A stretch of 64,000 nt of DNA from Mrakia gelida (lineage: Eukaryota > Basidiomycota > Tremellomycetes > Cystofilobasidiales > Mrakiaceae), in contig BRON01000006.1 in the NCBI GenBank assembly GCA_024345305.1, forward strand, positions 1,426,001 to 1,490,000, given 5' to 3'. A program made the position numbers and the translations under genes. Below, piece after piece: positions 34,133 to 46,021 of this stretch. A model generated the notes under the pieces. That model ran no database searches. It saw only the letters and a program-made list of their open reading frames with translations, and was not told the DNA's origin. Position 1 is the stretch's first letter. Each line of letters opens with the position of its first letter.

Positions 34133-35546
34133 ATGGAGCTGACAAAAAGCGGAGCCAAAAGGCGAAATGGGGCGAGAGGGAGGGAGACGATTGAGTTTCG
34201 CTTCGAGCTGACCTCACAATCACATCCTCCCACCTTCCCCTCCCTTCTCTTCAACATCAACGTGACTCCAGTGCTCTTCAAGATCGCCCAGACTCTCGGA
34301 CTCTCCCCTGGACTCGACGGTGGACCTGCTCTACCCCTCACGACGGAGGAGATAGAGAAGAAGGGGTTGCCTGTGAGCTCCGTCCCTCCCTCCTCAACTG
34401 CTTCTAACCTCTTCTCCTCCAATCTGACCGGCCTGATCTTCTCTCCTTCCTCATCAAAGTTTGATGAGCTCTCCGATGCCTCTCTCACAAAAGAAGATCG
34501 ATACGGCCTTTTCGTTCGTCTCCTCTTCTGAAGAGCTTCGAATAACCAAGCTCGCTGAATCATTCTCTCCCTCTCCTCTCCTCCACAGGCCGAGTTCACA
34601 GCGACCTACCTCCCTTCCCTCATTCGAACGGTCACTGAGAACGCCTACCCAGCTTCCCCGATGCCCCACCAGCGCAGTCAATCTACTTGGTGGGAGAGAG
34701 TCCTCATGTTGCTAGCAGGAGCCTTGTCGCAACTGTCCTTCTCGGTGTGGTTGAAGGAGGATCCCACTCGAGCCGTCGAGTTCTACCTCTCTCTCAGCAG
34801 GACGATCGCTGGCATCCCCGACTACATGTTCTGGGTAAGTTCATCTCCTCATACGGTCTCAAGGCTCTCAGACGGACGGTTTCTGACTCTGCTACCTCGG
34901 CCTGTCTTTCCTCGACAGTACAAACCGCTGCTCGACGAGCACTGGGAGTTCTTCGTTCTCCAACTCTTGTTCGCCTTCGAGCTCGTCGAGTTAGCGATCA
35001 CCACAGCGTGCCTCTCGCTGCATTGCCTTCCTATCCTCGACGTTGCCACTCGCGCTGGCTTCAAGCGAGTCGCTCCTCACACTCGCTTGATCGTGAACGC
35101 TGAGGCCGCACCTGTCTTCTCGTCAGGGATGAAGAACTGGCCTGATACGCTCGAGGGGCTGTCGGAGGGCTTGCAGGTGATTTTGGATGTCAGTAGGGAG
35201 AAGATGGATGCTAGGTCGTGGGGTTGTCAGCTAAATCACACGCGAACGGGAGGAGAGGGTCGACGCGTGGTTTGCGTCCCGCTCAAGGACGGGGAGGAGC
35301 TGAAGGCTTGTAGTCGAGTGAGTCCTTCTGCTCGGAACTAAACCGTCTCTACTTGCCGATCCTTACTTCTCTCTCATATTCAGTGTCGTGCCGTTCGCTA
35401 CTGCTCGAAGGGTTCGTCGTCGCGTCTCGCGTTTCGTGCGTCCCGTTTCGCTGACTTCTCTCTCTCCTCATTTGCCTCTTCTTTCAGAGCATCAAAAGCT
35501 GGACTGGAAATCTCACAAGCGAATCTGCTTCAAGCCCTGCTGGTGA
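34133..35546 (+). CDS. MYND-type zinc-finger protein
   Basis: Predicted 323-residue protein with a C-terminal MYND finger, a zinc-binding protein-interaction module. Exons: 34133-34372, 34589-34834, 34919-35317, 35384-35411, 35488-35546. The finger runs from about residue 265: GCQLNH, then [29 protein letters not shown], spread over three exons. The region before it is mostly helical (EFFVLQLLFAFELVELAITTACLSL) with no catalytic SET motif. Exon 4 is 28 nt. The start is uncertain: the ATG at 34133 lies just upstream of a CTGAC and a CAG, so the first part may instead be intronic and the true exon begin near 34281. Confidence 0.75.
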
Positions 35547-36021
35547 ACGAGGGTGGAGATGGTGGTCGACAAGAGAGAGAGTTGACGACGCGTCGAGTGA
35601 GGAATGAGGTGGGCGGGATTGACGGCCTCTTCACGAGTATGTATGTCAGAGAACAGTGATACAGTACCTGCTTCAGTCTAGAAAGAGTCTTAGGGAACTC
35701 TCAGCCCAGTTTTGAGCTGACAGTGGGAGTGAAAGGAAGAACGAACGAGGATCAAGCGACGGTCAGCTTTGAAGCCATCTCGCGCTTCAATTCTTCAACT
35801 TCGAGCGTCAGACAGGTTTGACTGCACGCTACCTTAGTCGCTTTTCGTCCGATCTTCGAAACTCTGAATTTCTTCCCAGCACGACGCGTCCTCGAACCTC
35901 GCCCTAGGCCGTCGCTCGCACTTCGACGAGCTCCTCTCGTCCCCTTCCCTTCCTTCAACTCTGACCCTCTCCCCGCCGCCCTTCCCTCTTTTCCGCCTCG
36001 AGAGCATCGCATCTCAAGGGA
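35547..36021. other. Intergenic, 475 nt
   Basis: Promoter and 5' UTR of the kinase gene. GACGCGTC at 35587 and 35883. CTGAC plus CAG signals near 35700-35880 would allow a 5' UTR intron. Confidence 0.5.
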
Positions 36022-39000
36022 ATGAACGCTCCCTATCCCCCTCAGCAGCAGTACCACGGTCAACAGCTTCAGCATCAGCATCAACAACAGCAGCCGTTCC
36101 ATCCATCGCAACCTCAACCTCAACAGCAACCTCCCCCGTCTTCCTCTGGTGCAGGTCAACAGAAGGGAACTCTCTTCCCAGGTCAGCAGCTATCGGTAGG
36201 GAAGGTTAAGGTTACGGTTGAGAAGTATCTTTCGGAAGGTGAGTCGAGTCTCTATACGAACAAGAGAAGGGAAGGAGAGAGAGCTCGAAGCTGATGCGCT
36301 GGTTCGGTCCCCCAGGTGGATTCGCTCATGTCTACCTCGTCAAGACTCAGGCACTCATCAACGGAACGGATAGGCATGTTCTAAAGCGGGTGGCAGTAAG
36401 GGAGAAGAGTTTACTGGATGAGGTCAGGAGGGAGGTGGAAGTTATGGTGAGTTCAAAACGACGATGGGAGGGAAGGGAGGAGGAGCGAGAGCCGATGAGC
36501 TTTCCCCTCCGATGCAACGTCTCTTAGCTCGAGCTGATACAGTTGTGACTCTTTTGACTTGCGTGTATAGAAACTACTACGAGGTCACCCTAACATCGTC
36601 AACCTCATCGACGCGGACGCTTTCAAGGTTCGTTCCCAGCCTTCCCTCCCTCCCTTTGAGCTTCCTCCTCCTCCCTCTGGTCCCCTCTCTTTCGTCCAAG
36701 CTCACCCAGAACCGCTTCTCTCTTGGCTTGTATCGCATCCACAGCTCCCAGATGGGACGCACGAGGTCCTCATACTCATGGAGTTCGCTTCAGGTGAGTT
36801 GAAACGTCGTTCGAGTTGGGAAGAGAGAAGGGAAACACAACCTCGGAGCTGACCTTTGTTCATCGTTCTTTTTTGACTCGCAGGCGGTGGAATCATCGAC
36901 ATGATGAACAGACGATTGAGAGAGAGATTGACGGAGGAGGAGATTTTGCAGGTGTTTGTCGATGTTTGTGAGGTGAGTAGAGAGTCGTTCAGTCGAGGAG
37001 AGAGATGAAGCAGAGGGAAGCGACGAGTGAAGTCGAGCTGAGGGCTGACCTTTCTTTCCTCGTTCGCTCTCGCAGGGAGTAGCCAAGATGCACTCGCTAT
37101 CACCACCGCTCATCCATCGAGATCTCAAGGTCCGTCTCATCGCTCCATCTCCCTCCTCCTGGTTCTCAGCTCGGCGCCCGAACTTACCTCTACCGTCCCT
37201 TCCCTCTCCCTCCGCCTCTCTCACCTCGTCCCCAGGTCGAGAACATCCTCCAGTCGGGAACCAACCTCTTCAAGCTCTGCGACTTTGGATCCGTGGCTGT
37301 CTCTCACCCACCGCCGTCGTCCATGGCGGAGATGAGGGAGGTCGAGCTCGACATCAACACGCACACGACCATGCAGTATCGAGCGCCCGAGATGGTTGAT
37401 GTGTATCAGAGGAGGGTGATCGATGAGAAGAGTGGTGAGTATTTTGTTCCCTGGAAGATGGTGGGGGAGTGCGGAAGAGCGAAGAGCCTGAGAGGTCTGC
37501 AGAAGAGGAGGCACCGCGATGCAGAGAGAGAGCTGAGCTGATCGCTCCCTTGTATACGATCTGCTCTTTTGCAGACATCTGGGCTCTCGGAGTGCTACTC
37601 TACAAACTCTGCTACTACACAACGCCTTTGTGAGTTCCCCGAAACGTCGAAGTCGCGTGGTGAAGAGTCGCGCGCTGGTCGACGCGTCGATTTGATCCGC
37701 CGCTGACCCTCGTGCCTCCCTTCCGCTTCCTGCAGCGAGGAACACGGACCTCTAGCAATCCTCAACGTTCAGTATCGAGTGCCTCCTTTCCCTGTTTACT
37801 CGAATCGGATCAACCTCCTCATTGGTTCGTCGCGTCCTCCTCGCTCGTGCTTTCCCTCGAGACGAAAGCTGACTTCTTTCTTCCTCGGTGATCTTCGCAG
37901 GCTCGATGCTGCAAGAGTACGGCCACCAACGACCTTCGGCTGTTCAAATCCTAACCACCGTTCACTCGATGCGAGGAACCAAATCGCCTTTTCACTACGT
38001 TCGTTCTTTCCTTCCCTCCGTCTCTTCGACTCTTTCGCCCGCCTTGTCCTTATTGACGACTCTCCTGTTTCTATTCGACTACTTCGCACTCCAGAACGAG
38101 CCCAAATCCTCCCAACCCACCAACTCCAACTCTCAAAACCTTTTTGACATCATCTCGTCGGTCCCAGCTCCCGTCGCCGCTGCTCCCACCCTCAACGTCA
38201 CTCCGATGCGACGAGGACGACCTACGAAGGGGGCTGGAGGAGTGGAAGAGCCCTCGCCGGGTCCTGCACCACTACCGGTGGCCGCTGTGGTGGGAGGAGC
38301 AGGTGGGAAGGCGGCGTTCAATCTCACGGGCGAGCGCGTTCCTCCTCCTCAGGTCCAGGCTCAGCCGAAGCCATTCAACGGAGGACCCGGATTCGCTCCT
38401 CCCAAGCCGTCGTTTTCTTCCGATTTCGCTCCTCGGGGAGGACCATCACCGTCGCCGTCGAGCTCAGGAGGCGGATTCGGCTCGAACTTCGTTCCATCGT
38501 CGTCGAAACCGCTCGTCACCTCTCCTCTCCCCACGAAGGCCAACCTCCCTGCCCCCAACGCCGGAGCTTCCTTCTCCTCGACCTCGTCTTCAGGATCGTA
38601 CAACCCAACTCGAAGCTTCCAACCCAACCCTTCCTTCTCGACGTCGTCGGCCACTCCCCTTTTCCGGCCATCTCCCTCCTCCTCCTCCAACGGTCCCGTC
38701 CCCATCTCGAAATCACCTCAACCCATCTCCCCACCGGCTGCCTTCGACGGTTTCTCCGATCTCCTCGAGCCTATTCACCCAGTTTCGACGGCAACATCAG
38801 CGAAATCCGCGTCGAAATGGACTCCGACGAACGCGTCGACGACGGCGAAGGTCGCTGCTGGAGCCAGCTCTCCCTCCTCGTGGTCGAACTCGTTCTCTTC
38901 AGGATTTGGAGACTCGTTCGCTCCCTCGTCGGTCGAGCCTTCGTCCCCTCTTCCTATCCCCTCGTCGACGTCGGCGCCGAAGCAGGAAGACGGAAAGGAA

Positions 39001-40920
39001 CCCTCGTTCGACGACCGGTTCCCCAGCTTCGAGACCTTCGATTCTACCTCTTCACCGTCCAACACCATGCCGCCAGCTCCACCCCTTCCAGAGCGGCGGT
39101 ACACTCGGTCTCCCTCCCCTCCTCCGACCAAGGCTCCTTCCCAAGCTCCTCCGGCGATCGTCCATCCTCAACTCTCGACCAAGCAGTCCTTCGTTCACCA
39201 CCTCACTGGACCCTCGGCTACTCCTACTTCCTCTACCTTCCCCTCTTCCCAAAACACCGACAACTCCACCTTCAACAACGCCTCCTCCCAACCTCTCCAT
39301 CACTCGCGGTCGACTCACGTCACAGGAGCTGCGATGGACGCGCCGAAGCCCTCTCGAGGAGGGAAGGAGTTCCTTCCTTCAGAGGGAGGAGAGTCGGAGG
39401 GCTGGAGTCAGCTGGAAGGGGCTGCTGGGAAGGAAGGTGGACAGGGGAAGAAGGTCAGGGAGGACTGGTTGACGGGCGACGATGGATACTCGGCCCTTCA
39501 GGATCCGAAGACGATCCACAAGGCCATGAGCCCTTCGCCTTCCTCCACCAACACCAAGACCAAACCACCAGTCGTCGCTCCCAAACCGAGTCTGGATCTC
39601 TCGTCCTCGAAGTTCAAGAACGGAGGATCGTCGAATGCTGCCGCTCAATCGGAACCCTCCTTCTCTCCCGTCGCTCCCTCTTCGTCCGCCTCAAACGAAC
39701 GGCAATCCCCCTCGAGAGGCAGGACTCTCCCTCCTCCAGCCATCACCGCTCCCAAACCCACCTCCTTCGTTTCTTCGACCATCGCATCAATAGCCAAACC
39801 AGTACGACCAAGACTCAACGAGCCGGTCGCGTCGAGTTCGTCGATCTTGAGTGATCAGTGGTCGCCTTTGGAGGATGCGAGGGCGAAGCTGAAGGAGGGA
39901 GCGGCTCAGCCGAAGCCTGTGTTCAGGAGAGGATCGAGCTCGAGCGGCGACGATGCTCCCGAAGAGCCGGATCGAGTGGTTGGGAGAGGAGCAGGAGGAG
40001 GAGGATGGAAGGCAAAGGCTGGAGGAGTCGAGGTGGGAGGGCTTTCGTCGAAGGCGGTCGACGAGTTCGGATCGAGGAGATATGGAACGATTCCATCATC
40101 AGCACCAGCGGTGGCTTCCAAACCCTCCTCCTACTCATCTTCAACGCCTCTCACAACCAACCCTCGGATCGGAGGTCCTCGAACACCAAACCCACCTCCT
40201 TCTTCGTCTCCACAACCCTCGACCTCCCTCTATAACGCTCCTCCTCGTCTCACCACCACCAACTCCTCCTCTTCTTCCTCCTCCAACGCACCTCGACGCC
40301 TGCCAACCATCGACGCCGAGTCCGCCTCCTCCTTCCTTCGAGGATCGCACAAACCCTCCTCGTCCATCTCCTCCCCTGGAGCAGCAGCACCAATTCCTCG
40401 AGCTCGTCCCCAATCCCTCTACGTCTCGAACACCACTCCTTCTTCGTCTCCATCGGCGTCAGCAGGATTCCGCTCCCCTGGCTTATCGTCCGCTTCGTCT
40501 GGAGGATCGGGAGCCGGAGGAGGATACCTCGCTTCGAAACAGGTCGAGAAGCACGACGTCACGTCGCTACCACCTTCTTCTCAAGTCCACCAACCCGCCC
40601 ATCGTCGGTCTACCTCCATCTCAGGACGAGCATCGAGGTTCGAATCCCCAGCACCGAGCTCTTCGTCCTCCGCGACCGCGTCGTCGACAACAACCGCAAC
40701 CAAACCCGCTCCTCCTCCGCTGAACACCAAGCTTTCGGGCATAGGATCGAGGTCGGCAAATCCGCTCAAAAGCATCACGCCAACCAGGGAGTCTCAGGAT
40801 GCGCCGAAGTTGACGAGAGGAGTGGAGAGGGAGAAGGAGAAGGTGGCGGTGGAGACGTCTCCGGAGAGACCTAGACCTAGTGTTAGTAGTTTGAAGAGCT
40901 TTTGGGAGCAGGGGAGGTGA
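36022..40920 (+). CDS. Ark1/Prk1 (NAK family) serine/threonine kinase
   Basis: Kinase of the Ark1/Prk1/AAK1 group, which phosphorylates endocytic coat and actin-patch proteins. 1287 residues. Exons: 36022-36238, 36316-36446, 36572-36628, 36745-36793, 36884-36972, 37076-37129, 37236-37434, 37575-37629, 37736-37824, 37901-37998, 38095-40920. A Gln-rich N-terminus (QHQHQQQQ) precedes the kinase domain: EGGFAHVYLVKTQ (Gly loop), HVLKRVAV (Lys), HPNIVNLIDADAF, MEFASGGGIIDMM, LIHRDLKVENIL (catalytic loop), CDFGSVAV (metal loop, with the NAK-type S after DFG), [37 protein letters not shown]. The last exon encodes about 940 disordered residues rich in Ser/Pro/Thr, with many basic-Ser patches, ending LKSFWEQGR. 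Confidence 0.92.
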
Positions 40921-41329
40921 GGTGGGTGACGATCTGGATGAATTTCGGCTGATCGAACAGGCGAGGAGGGGAAAGGAGAGAGAGATAGCAGGGAAGAGGG
41001 CACGACGCGTTGAGCTTCGAGCTTCGAACGGTGACGAGCTTGAAGGCTCGTTCGGGACGAAGGAAGCGAGCGTGTTTCTGAGAAAGTGGAAGGTTGATAG
41101 ATAGCAATGATAAGCAAAAGCAAGAATACGAGAGAGCAGAGGCACAGCCTATCAACAAAACAACAAATGGAGCGAAAGCAAGAGAAGAGACGGGAGCGGA
41201 GCAAAACAACGAGAACAAAGCAAGCGGAGGAGACGAGGAAGAGTGTGAAGGATTATGTAGTGAAGGACCGAGAAATGATGAATGTGCTACGTAGATTAAG
41301 TCCAGACCAACAGAGCGCGTCCGGTTCAG
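40921..41329. other. Convergent intergenic region, 409 nt
   Basis: Two 3' ends meet here. A-rich on the + strand from 41100 to 41290, consistent with 3' UTRs. No exon seen. Confidence 0.55.
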
Positions 41330-43328
41330 CTACTCCACCAGCTCCTGACTCAAAGGACTCTTCTTCGCCTTCTCCCCCTTCCCTCTCCCCTTCTTCGACT
41401 TCTTCTGCCTCTCCTCACAGAACAGCATCGTCGTTCCCACCAGTTCCCCATGCGTAAAGCTCATGAAGGGTCGAGGTCCTCGCCAGAATCGACGATTGAT
41501 CCAGAGGACGGAAACGGCGTCGATCCCCATCCAGAACCCCTCCGCGTTGATGTGAGGGAAGGACTGGGCAGGAGGTGGTGGTTGGGAGGGAGGTTGGAGG
41601 TAGTGGTCGAAGTTGGAGGCGAGGTTGAGGGCGGAGAGGAGAGGGGAGGGGAGGATGGAGGAGGGGTGGGAGAAGGGGTGGGAGAGGTCGAGGGCCGAGA
41701 GGAGGTGTTCGGGGTTGGAGGTTGTGGGGTTTGGGTGGAAGAAGAGGGATTCGGAGGTGTGCTCGGCGGGGTGGAAGATGTGGGGTGTGGGGAGGGAGAT
41801 GCGGTCGAAGGAGTTGGATCGAAGACGAGGAGTGGGAGGTGGTTCGAACGAGGATCGAGTTGGAGAGATGGGTGGGAGGTCCTCTTCCGGCTCGTCCTCG
41901 GGAAGGGAGACGAAGGTTGATCTCCTGCCTGGTGAAGGACATGCTTCGGATTCGAAGAAGGCTGAGGGGAAGCTCTTCTGAGGTGAGAACCCTTCGAATC
42001 CGAACGACGCGACCTGATCCGACTCCTCCTGTTCGACGACCTCACTAGGCTCCGATGCGACGACGACGACCGGAGGCTGGAAGAACGACGACTTTCTCCT
42101 GACGGGCGAGATCCGACGAGTGGGAGGAGCGTCGAGGAGGGTGATGTTGGTGAGGAGGGAGAGTGGGAGGGCTGGAACCTCGGGTCGGGCGGAGAGGAGG
42201 ACGTTGGATTCCTCGAGGGAGGAGGCGAAGGAGGAGGTGGATTCGGGGAGGAAGAGATCCGTTTCGAGAGGCTTGATGAAGGGCGAGGGTAGGAGGGTCG
42301 AAATGGGAAGGTCGCCCGTCTTGGTGGACGAGGTATGAGGGTGGGCGAGGGGAGTCGCAGGAGGAAAGGCGATCCAATCATCGTCCTGCTCTGAGTCGAG
42401 CGAGAGTCCCAACCCGTTCTCCCTTCCGAGCAGGACTGCTCCCTTGGCGAAGACCAGATTGTTGAAGGCGGTGTGGAAGTAGGGTTCGTCAAGAGGGAGA
42501 GTGGTCAACGGGAGGGCGAAGAACGAGGAGAAGGAGGAGGTGGGAGGGATGTCGTCCAGCTCGGGGGAGGAGGGAGGCGAGTCTGAGAAGCCTGAGCTTG
42601 ACGAGTGGGAAGGGGAGAGGATTTCTTGAAGGACCTGGGAAGACGAGATGAAAGGAGAGAAGCAAGTCTGAGCTTTCTGAGTGGAGGAAGAGCTCGAAAG
42701 CGGCGAGGAGGCATGAGTCCAGGAGCGATGGAAGGTAGAACGAAGCTCACCAAATCATCCTCAGCCGTTGGCCTCCCGTCCTCCCTTGGAAGGTCCTTCT
42801 CGGTCCGAGTTACGAGCCAAAGCAAACGATTGGGGACCTAGATAAGAGATGGAGGGCATCGTAGAGTCAGAATCCATCTTGGACGGTGGTGGGGAGCGTT
42901 GCAAGACAAGAAGGACGGCGGGGAGGAGCGAGGTTCGAGGCTCGAGAAGGGAGTGCGGGAAGGGAAGACGGCTCCTCTGTCATTTTCTCCTCTTTTGGGA
43001 CAAAGAGGAGAGATGTGAGACGATTTGAGGAGCAAGTTCGGTATCTCAGTCGAGCCATACGAGGTCGAGTTAGACAAAAGGGAGGAAAACAACCGCTCCC
43101 TCGAGTCCTCTCCCTCTTTGACTGCCTCCTCCTTCCCCTTAATCGACTTCTGCGAGCTTCCCAGCCCACAGAGCTTCGATTCAGCCCTTCCAAAAGACCT
43201 ACTGAGAAGAAGAACAAACTCACGTTCAACCCAAGGAAGAAGCTCGTCGTTGCGGCAACGAACGACGCGAGAACGAATCGGAGGATGACCCCCAGGAGTT
43301 CGAAAGGAAGCTTGAGAAGCTCGAGCAT
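41330..43328 (-). CDS. Unrecognised protein with an N-terminal membrane anchor
   Basis: Model of 558 residues: exons (minus) 43224-43328, 42970-43149, 42751-42837, 41330-42634. The first exon gives MLELLKLPFELLGVILRF then a hydrophobic run to FFLGLN, a plausible single membrane helix. Exons 3-4 join LLWLVTRTEKDLPREDGRPTAEDDL to VLQEILSPS. The C-terminal half has SFSSFFALPLTT, EPYFHTAFNNLVFAKGAVLL, an acidic Ser/Pro linker with Cdk/MAPK-like sites (SPVRRKSS, PISPTRSS), HLLSALDLSHPFSHP and FWRGPRPFMSFTHGELVGTT, ending in a Lys-rich tail. The boundaries of exon 2 are a guess. I do not recognise a family; a lipid- or ER-associated role would be only inference. Confidence 0.55.
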
Positions 43329-44078
43329 CAACTGCGAGGCTTTGAGAAGTAGGTGTCGCTTTTGGAAAGGAGTGTTGGGCGTATGGCTGAAAAGCGAGAG
43401 GGGAAGGCGGGAGGCAAAAGGAGGGTGTTGGTGGTTGAGAGGGAACCCGAACTTCTGTTGAGCGAGAGGTCAACATTTCGTTTTGACTGCTCTTCCTCCC
43501 CTCCAAGACTATTCATTTCGAATCCAAGGCTAAGTAGTTTCGAGGAGGAGAGGAGAGAAAGAAAGAACGACGTCAGGAGCGGTTGGTATCGAAACGAAAT
43601 CGAGGCGGACGCGTCGCTCCTTGTGGAGTTGATGTTGGAAGGATTTCGTTTCGAGTCACTCGAGAGAGGATGCAAAGAAGCATCAGAGAAGCTAAAGGAG
43701 TCTAAGAAAGGGGGTTCGGAAACTCAGTTCCATCAGGCACGAAAATCTCGCCCTGAATCAGACCTCGAGCTCGATCGGCCCAGCCTCTTTCAAGGACTCA
43801 CTCCTGAAGTCGTGTGGTAAATCGTTCACAGCAGAATTGCTCTCCCTCATCCAGCCAGACCCAGTCGCGACGATATTGAGATGAGCTCATCGCGAGCTTC
43901 GGAAGTTGTCGATGCGTCCTGTTCAGTCTCGTCGCGTCGCGTCGTCCCATTCCTTCGTCCGCTCGCTCGAGCCTTCCTCAGACCGAGGGAGTGTCAAAAC
44001 GGATCCGAACATGCTTCATCAACGGTTAATGCTCAAGCTAACTCCTACGCGACTTCACAAACCTCCACCTTACCGATC
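43329..44078. other. Intergenic, 750 nt, with a possible relic ORF
   Basis: Upstream of the membrane-anchor gene. The + strand is open from 43353 to 43820 without a credible ATG: RRERKNDVRSGWYRNEIEAD ... SLFQGLTPEVVW then a stop, after which the same frame stays open. The composition is protein-like, but there is no splice support. GACGCGTC at 43607. Confidence 0.35.
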
Positions 44079-45750
44079 CTATAACTTCAAAACAACGACC
44101 TCAACGACGACCTCCAACTCTCCCAACTCCTCGATCTTCCCTCGAAGCGCACCCGCATCCTTCTCCGAGTGAGTCCCGAAGATGATTTTCTTGACGTTTC
44201 CGGTGTGTTCGAGGATGACGTCGCGTCCTTTAGGGAGGGAGGGATCTTGGACGATGGAGGCGAGGGTGGGGAAGATGGTTTCGAGGAGGGGAGGGAGCAG
44301 GTCGTAAGGGAAGTCGACTTGGAATCGAGGAAGGTAAGGGATGTGGTGGATGTTCTTGAAGATGGTGGTGAGGATGAGAGGAAGTTCGAAGAGAGGGAGG
44401 CGAAGGATGTAGAGATGGTTGGGATGAACGATGTCGGTCGGCCACTGCCAGCGGCCTCTCCTCCTTTGCCCTGTCAACCCTTCGTCCTCCCAACAGCATC
44501 CGAGGTCTCGGAGTCGGTCCTCCGCGTCTCCTTCATCGTAGTTCCAAGCGAAGGAGATCTCCTCCGAAAAGAACGAACAGGAGCGGTCTCGAAGGCACTC
44601 GGACGAGAAGGCCATGGCTGCCTGAGCAGGAAGTGCGATTGCGACGTCCCTGACTGATTTGCTGCTGCTGACGTGACGAGCCATCCAAACGATGTCCTTT
44701 GCGCCAAAGAGAGGATGATCCATGAAGTCTTCCAACGCATCGGCAGCGAGATCAAGGGAGGTTTCGTCTCGAGCGTCAAACGCGACCTGAGCGTAGAAGA
44801 GGGGTCGAGCGACGTCTCTCCACTGTCGACAGACGAGCTGGAGGCCGACTGGGTTCCAAGGTTTCGAATCGGAGGGAGGATCCATCAAACCGAGAAGAGC
44901 GTTCGAGTAGTGGTAGAAGTGGAAGGGTTGATGGAGATGTCGAAGGATCTCGGGGAGGAGTTCGTCGGGGAGGACGTCGAGATCGTTGGGCGAGCGAGGG
45001 ATCTGGTGAAGGAAGGAGAAGAGGGTTGTCAGTCTCATGTGCGAGGCTTCGATAAAAAGAAGAAGACTGCGAGCTAGAACCGACCTGAGAGGTCTGGCCG
45101 AGAGCGAGAGAGGTCGAGGTCCTCCACGTTGGGAAGCTGCCATCAGGGGAAGGGTCGAGGATGTTGAAGCTTCGGAGACGAGAGACGATCGAAGCCTCCT
45201 GTGTATAGTAAAGAGCGTGTGGGAGGGTCAGCTTGGAGGAGAAGCACAGATCGAGGGAAAAGAGAAGGAGAGAGCAAACTCACCTTCGCAAGTCGATCCT
45301 GCTCCATCTTGTTCAACCTCTGCACCTCCTTCTCGAAGACCGAGCTTTGACTCTTGTAGTGCGAGACTTGATCTTTGAGCTTCACATTCTCGACGAGGAG
45401 GGGGTCACGCTCTGAGATGACCTGGGGGACGAGGGAACGGAGGGAGGGAGACAAGGGGAGAAGGGAAGGAAGGAGGTCAGCTCGTCCTTCTTCGACCATT
45501 CCCCTCCTCCCATACCTCCTTTTGGACAGCCCGAACTACTGACTAATGCAAGCTGCTCCCCTGACCCAGGAGCGGGAGTAGAAGCGGGAGGCGAAGAAGT
45601 CTGCATAGACGGTGGAGGCAGGGTGTCGAAGTTGGTGATCGTGAGCTCGTTAAGCGTTGAAGGGCGAAGCTCACCTCTCTGCCTTCCTCCAGCCCGTTTC
45701 GCCTTTTGCTTCCGATGTGTGTTCAGCTCCGATCCCTCAAGCAGCCACAT
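44079..45750 (-). CDS. Coiled-coil/F-box-like protein (intact relative of the copy at 11469)
   Basis: The F-box part is usually read as its own gene from ATG 45143, but better splicing joins it to upstream coiled-coil exons. The exon ending ALGQTSQ (donor at 45081) and the one starting IPRSPNDLDVLPDELL (45002) are both phase 0. Upstream exons: VISERDPLLVENVKLKDQVSHY ... EQDRLAK (a coiled coil), then EASIVSRLRSFNILDPSPDG. F-box: LPDELLPEILRHLHQPF, PWNPVGLQLVCRQWRDVARPLFYAQV. The C-terminal ~250 residues have no repeats that I can name and end VVVEVVVLKL. The first exon (ATG 45750, MWLLEGSELNTHRKQKAKR) and the link to the coiled coil are ambiguous: two acceptor/donor pairs work. The decayed copy shows the same coiled-coil to F-box order, which supports the fusion. 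Confidence 0.65.
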
Positions 45751-46021
45751 ACAAATCCGCCGTGAGCGGAAACTCAAGTTTTCTTCAGTCGAGGAACACT
45801 GGTGAAGAAAACCCTCAGACGAGCGCGCGAACCTGAGCGAGACGCCAACAACGAGAGCGAGGGTGGATGGAGAACGAGTCGAGGATGTATATGAAGAGAT
45901 ACAACAAGAAGGTGGGGTAGATACGAAGGATGAGGTATAAGCGTGATAAAGTTAGAGCGAAACCGAAAGCGATAAAAACGAAGAGGGACGACGCGTCGAA
46001 ACGAAACGAAACGCGACTGAT

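Noticed and set aside
45081..45143. ATG at 45143 as the start of the F-box gene
   Set aside because: The other frame of this exon joins in phase to both the upstream coiled-coil exon and the downstream F-box exon; the ATG frame needs an unusual donor.
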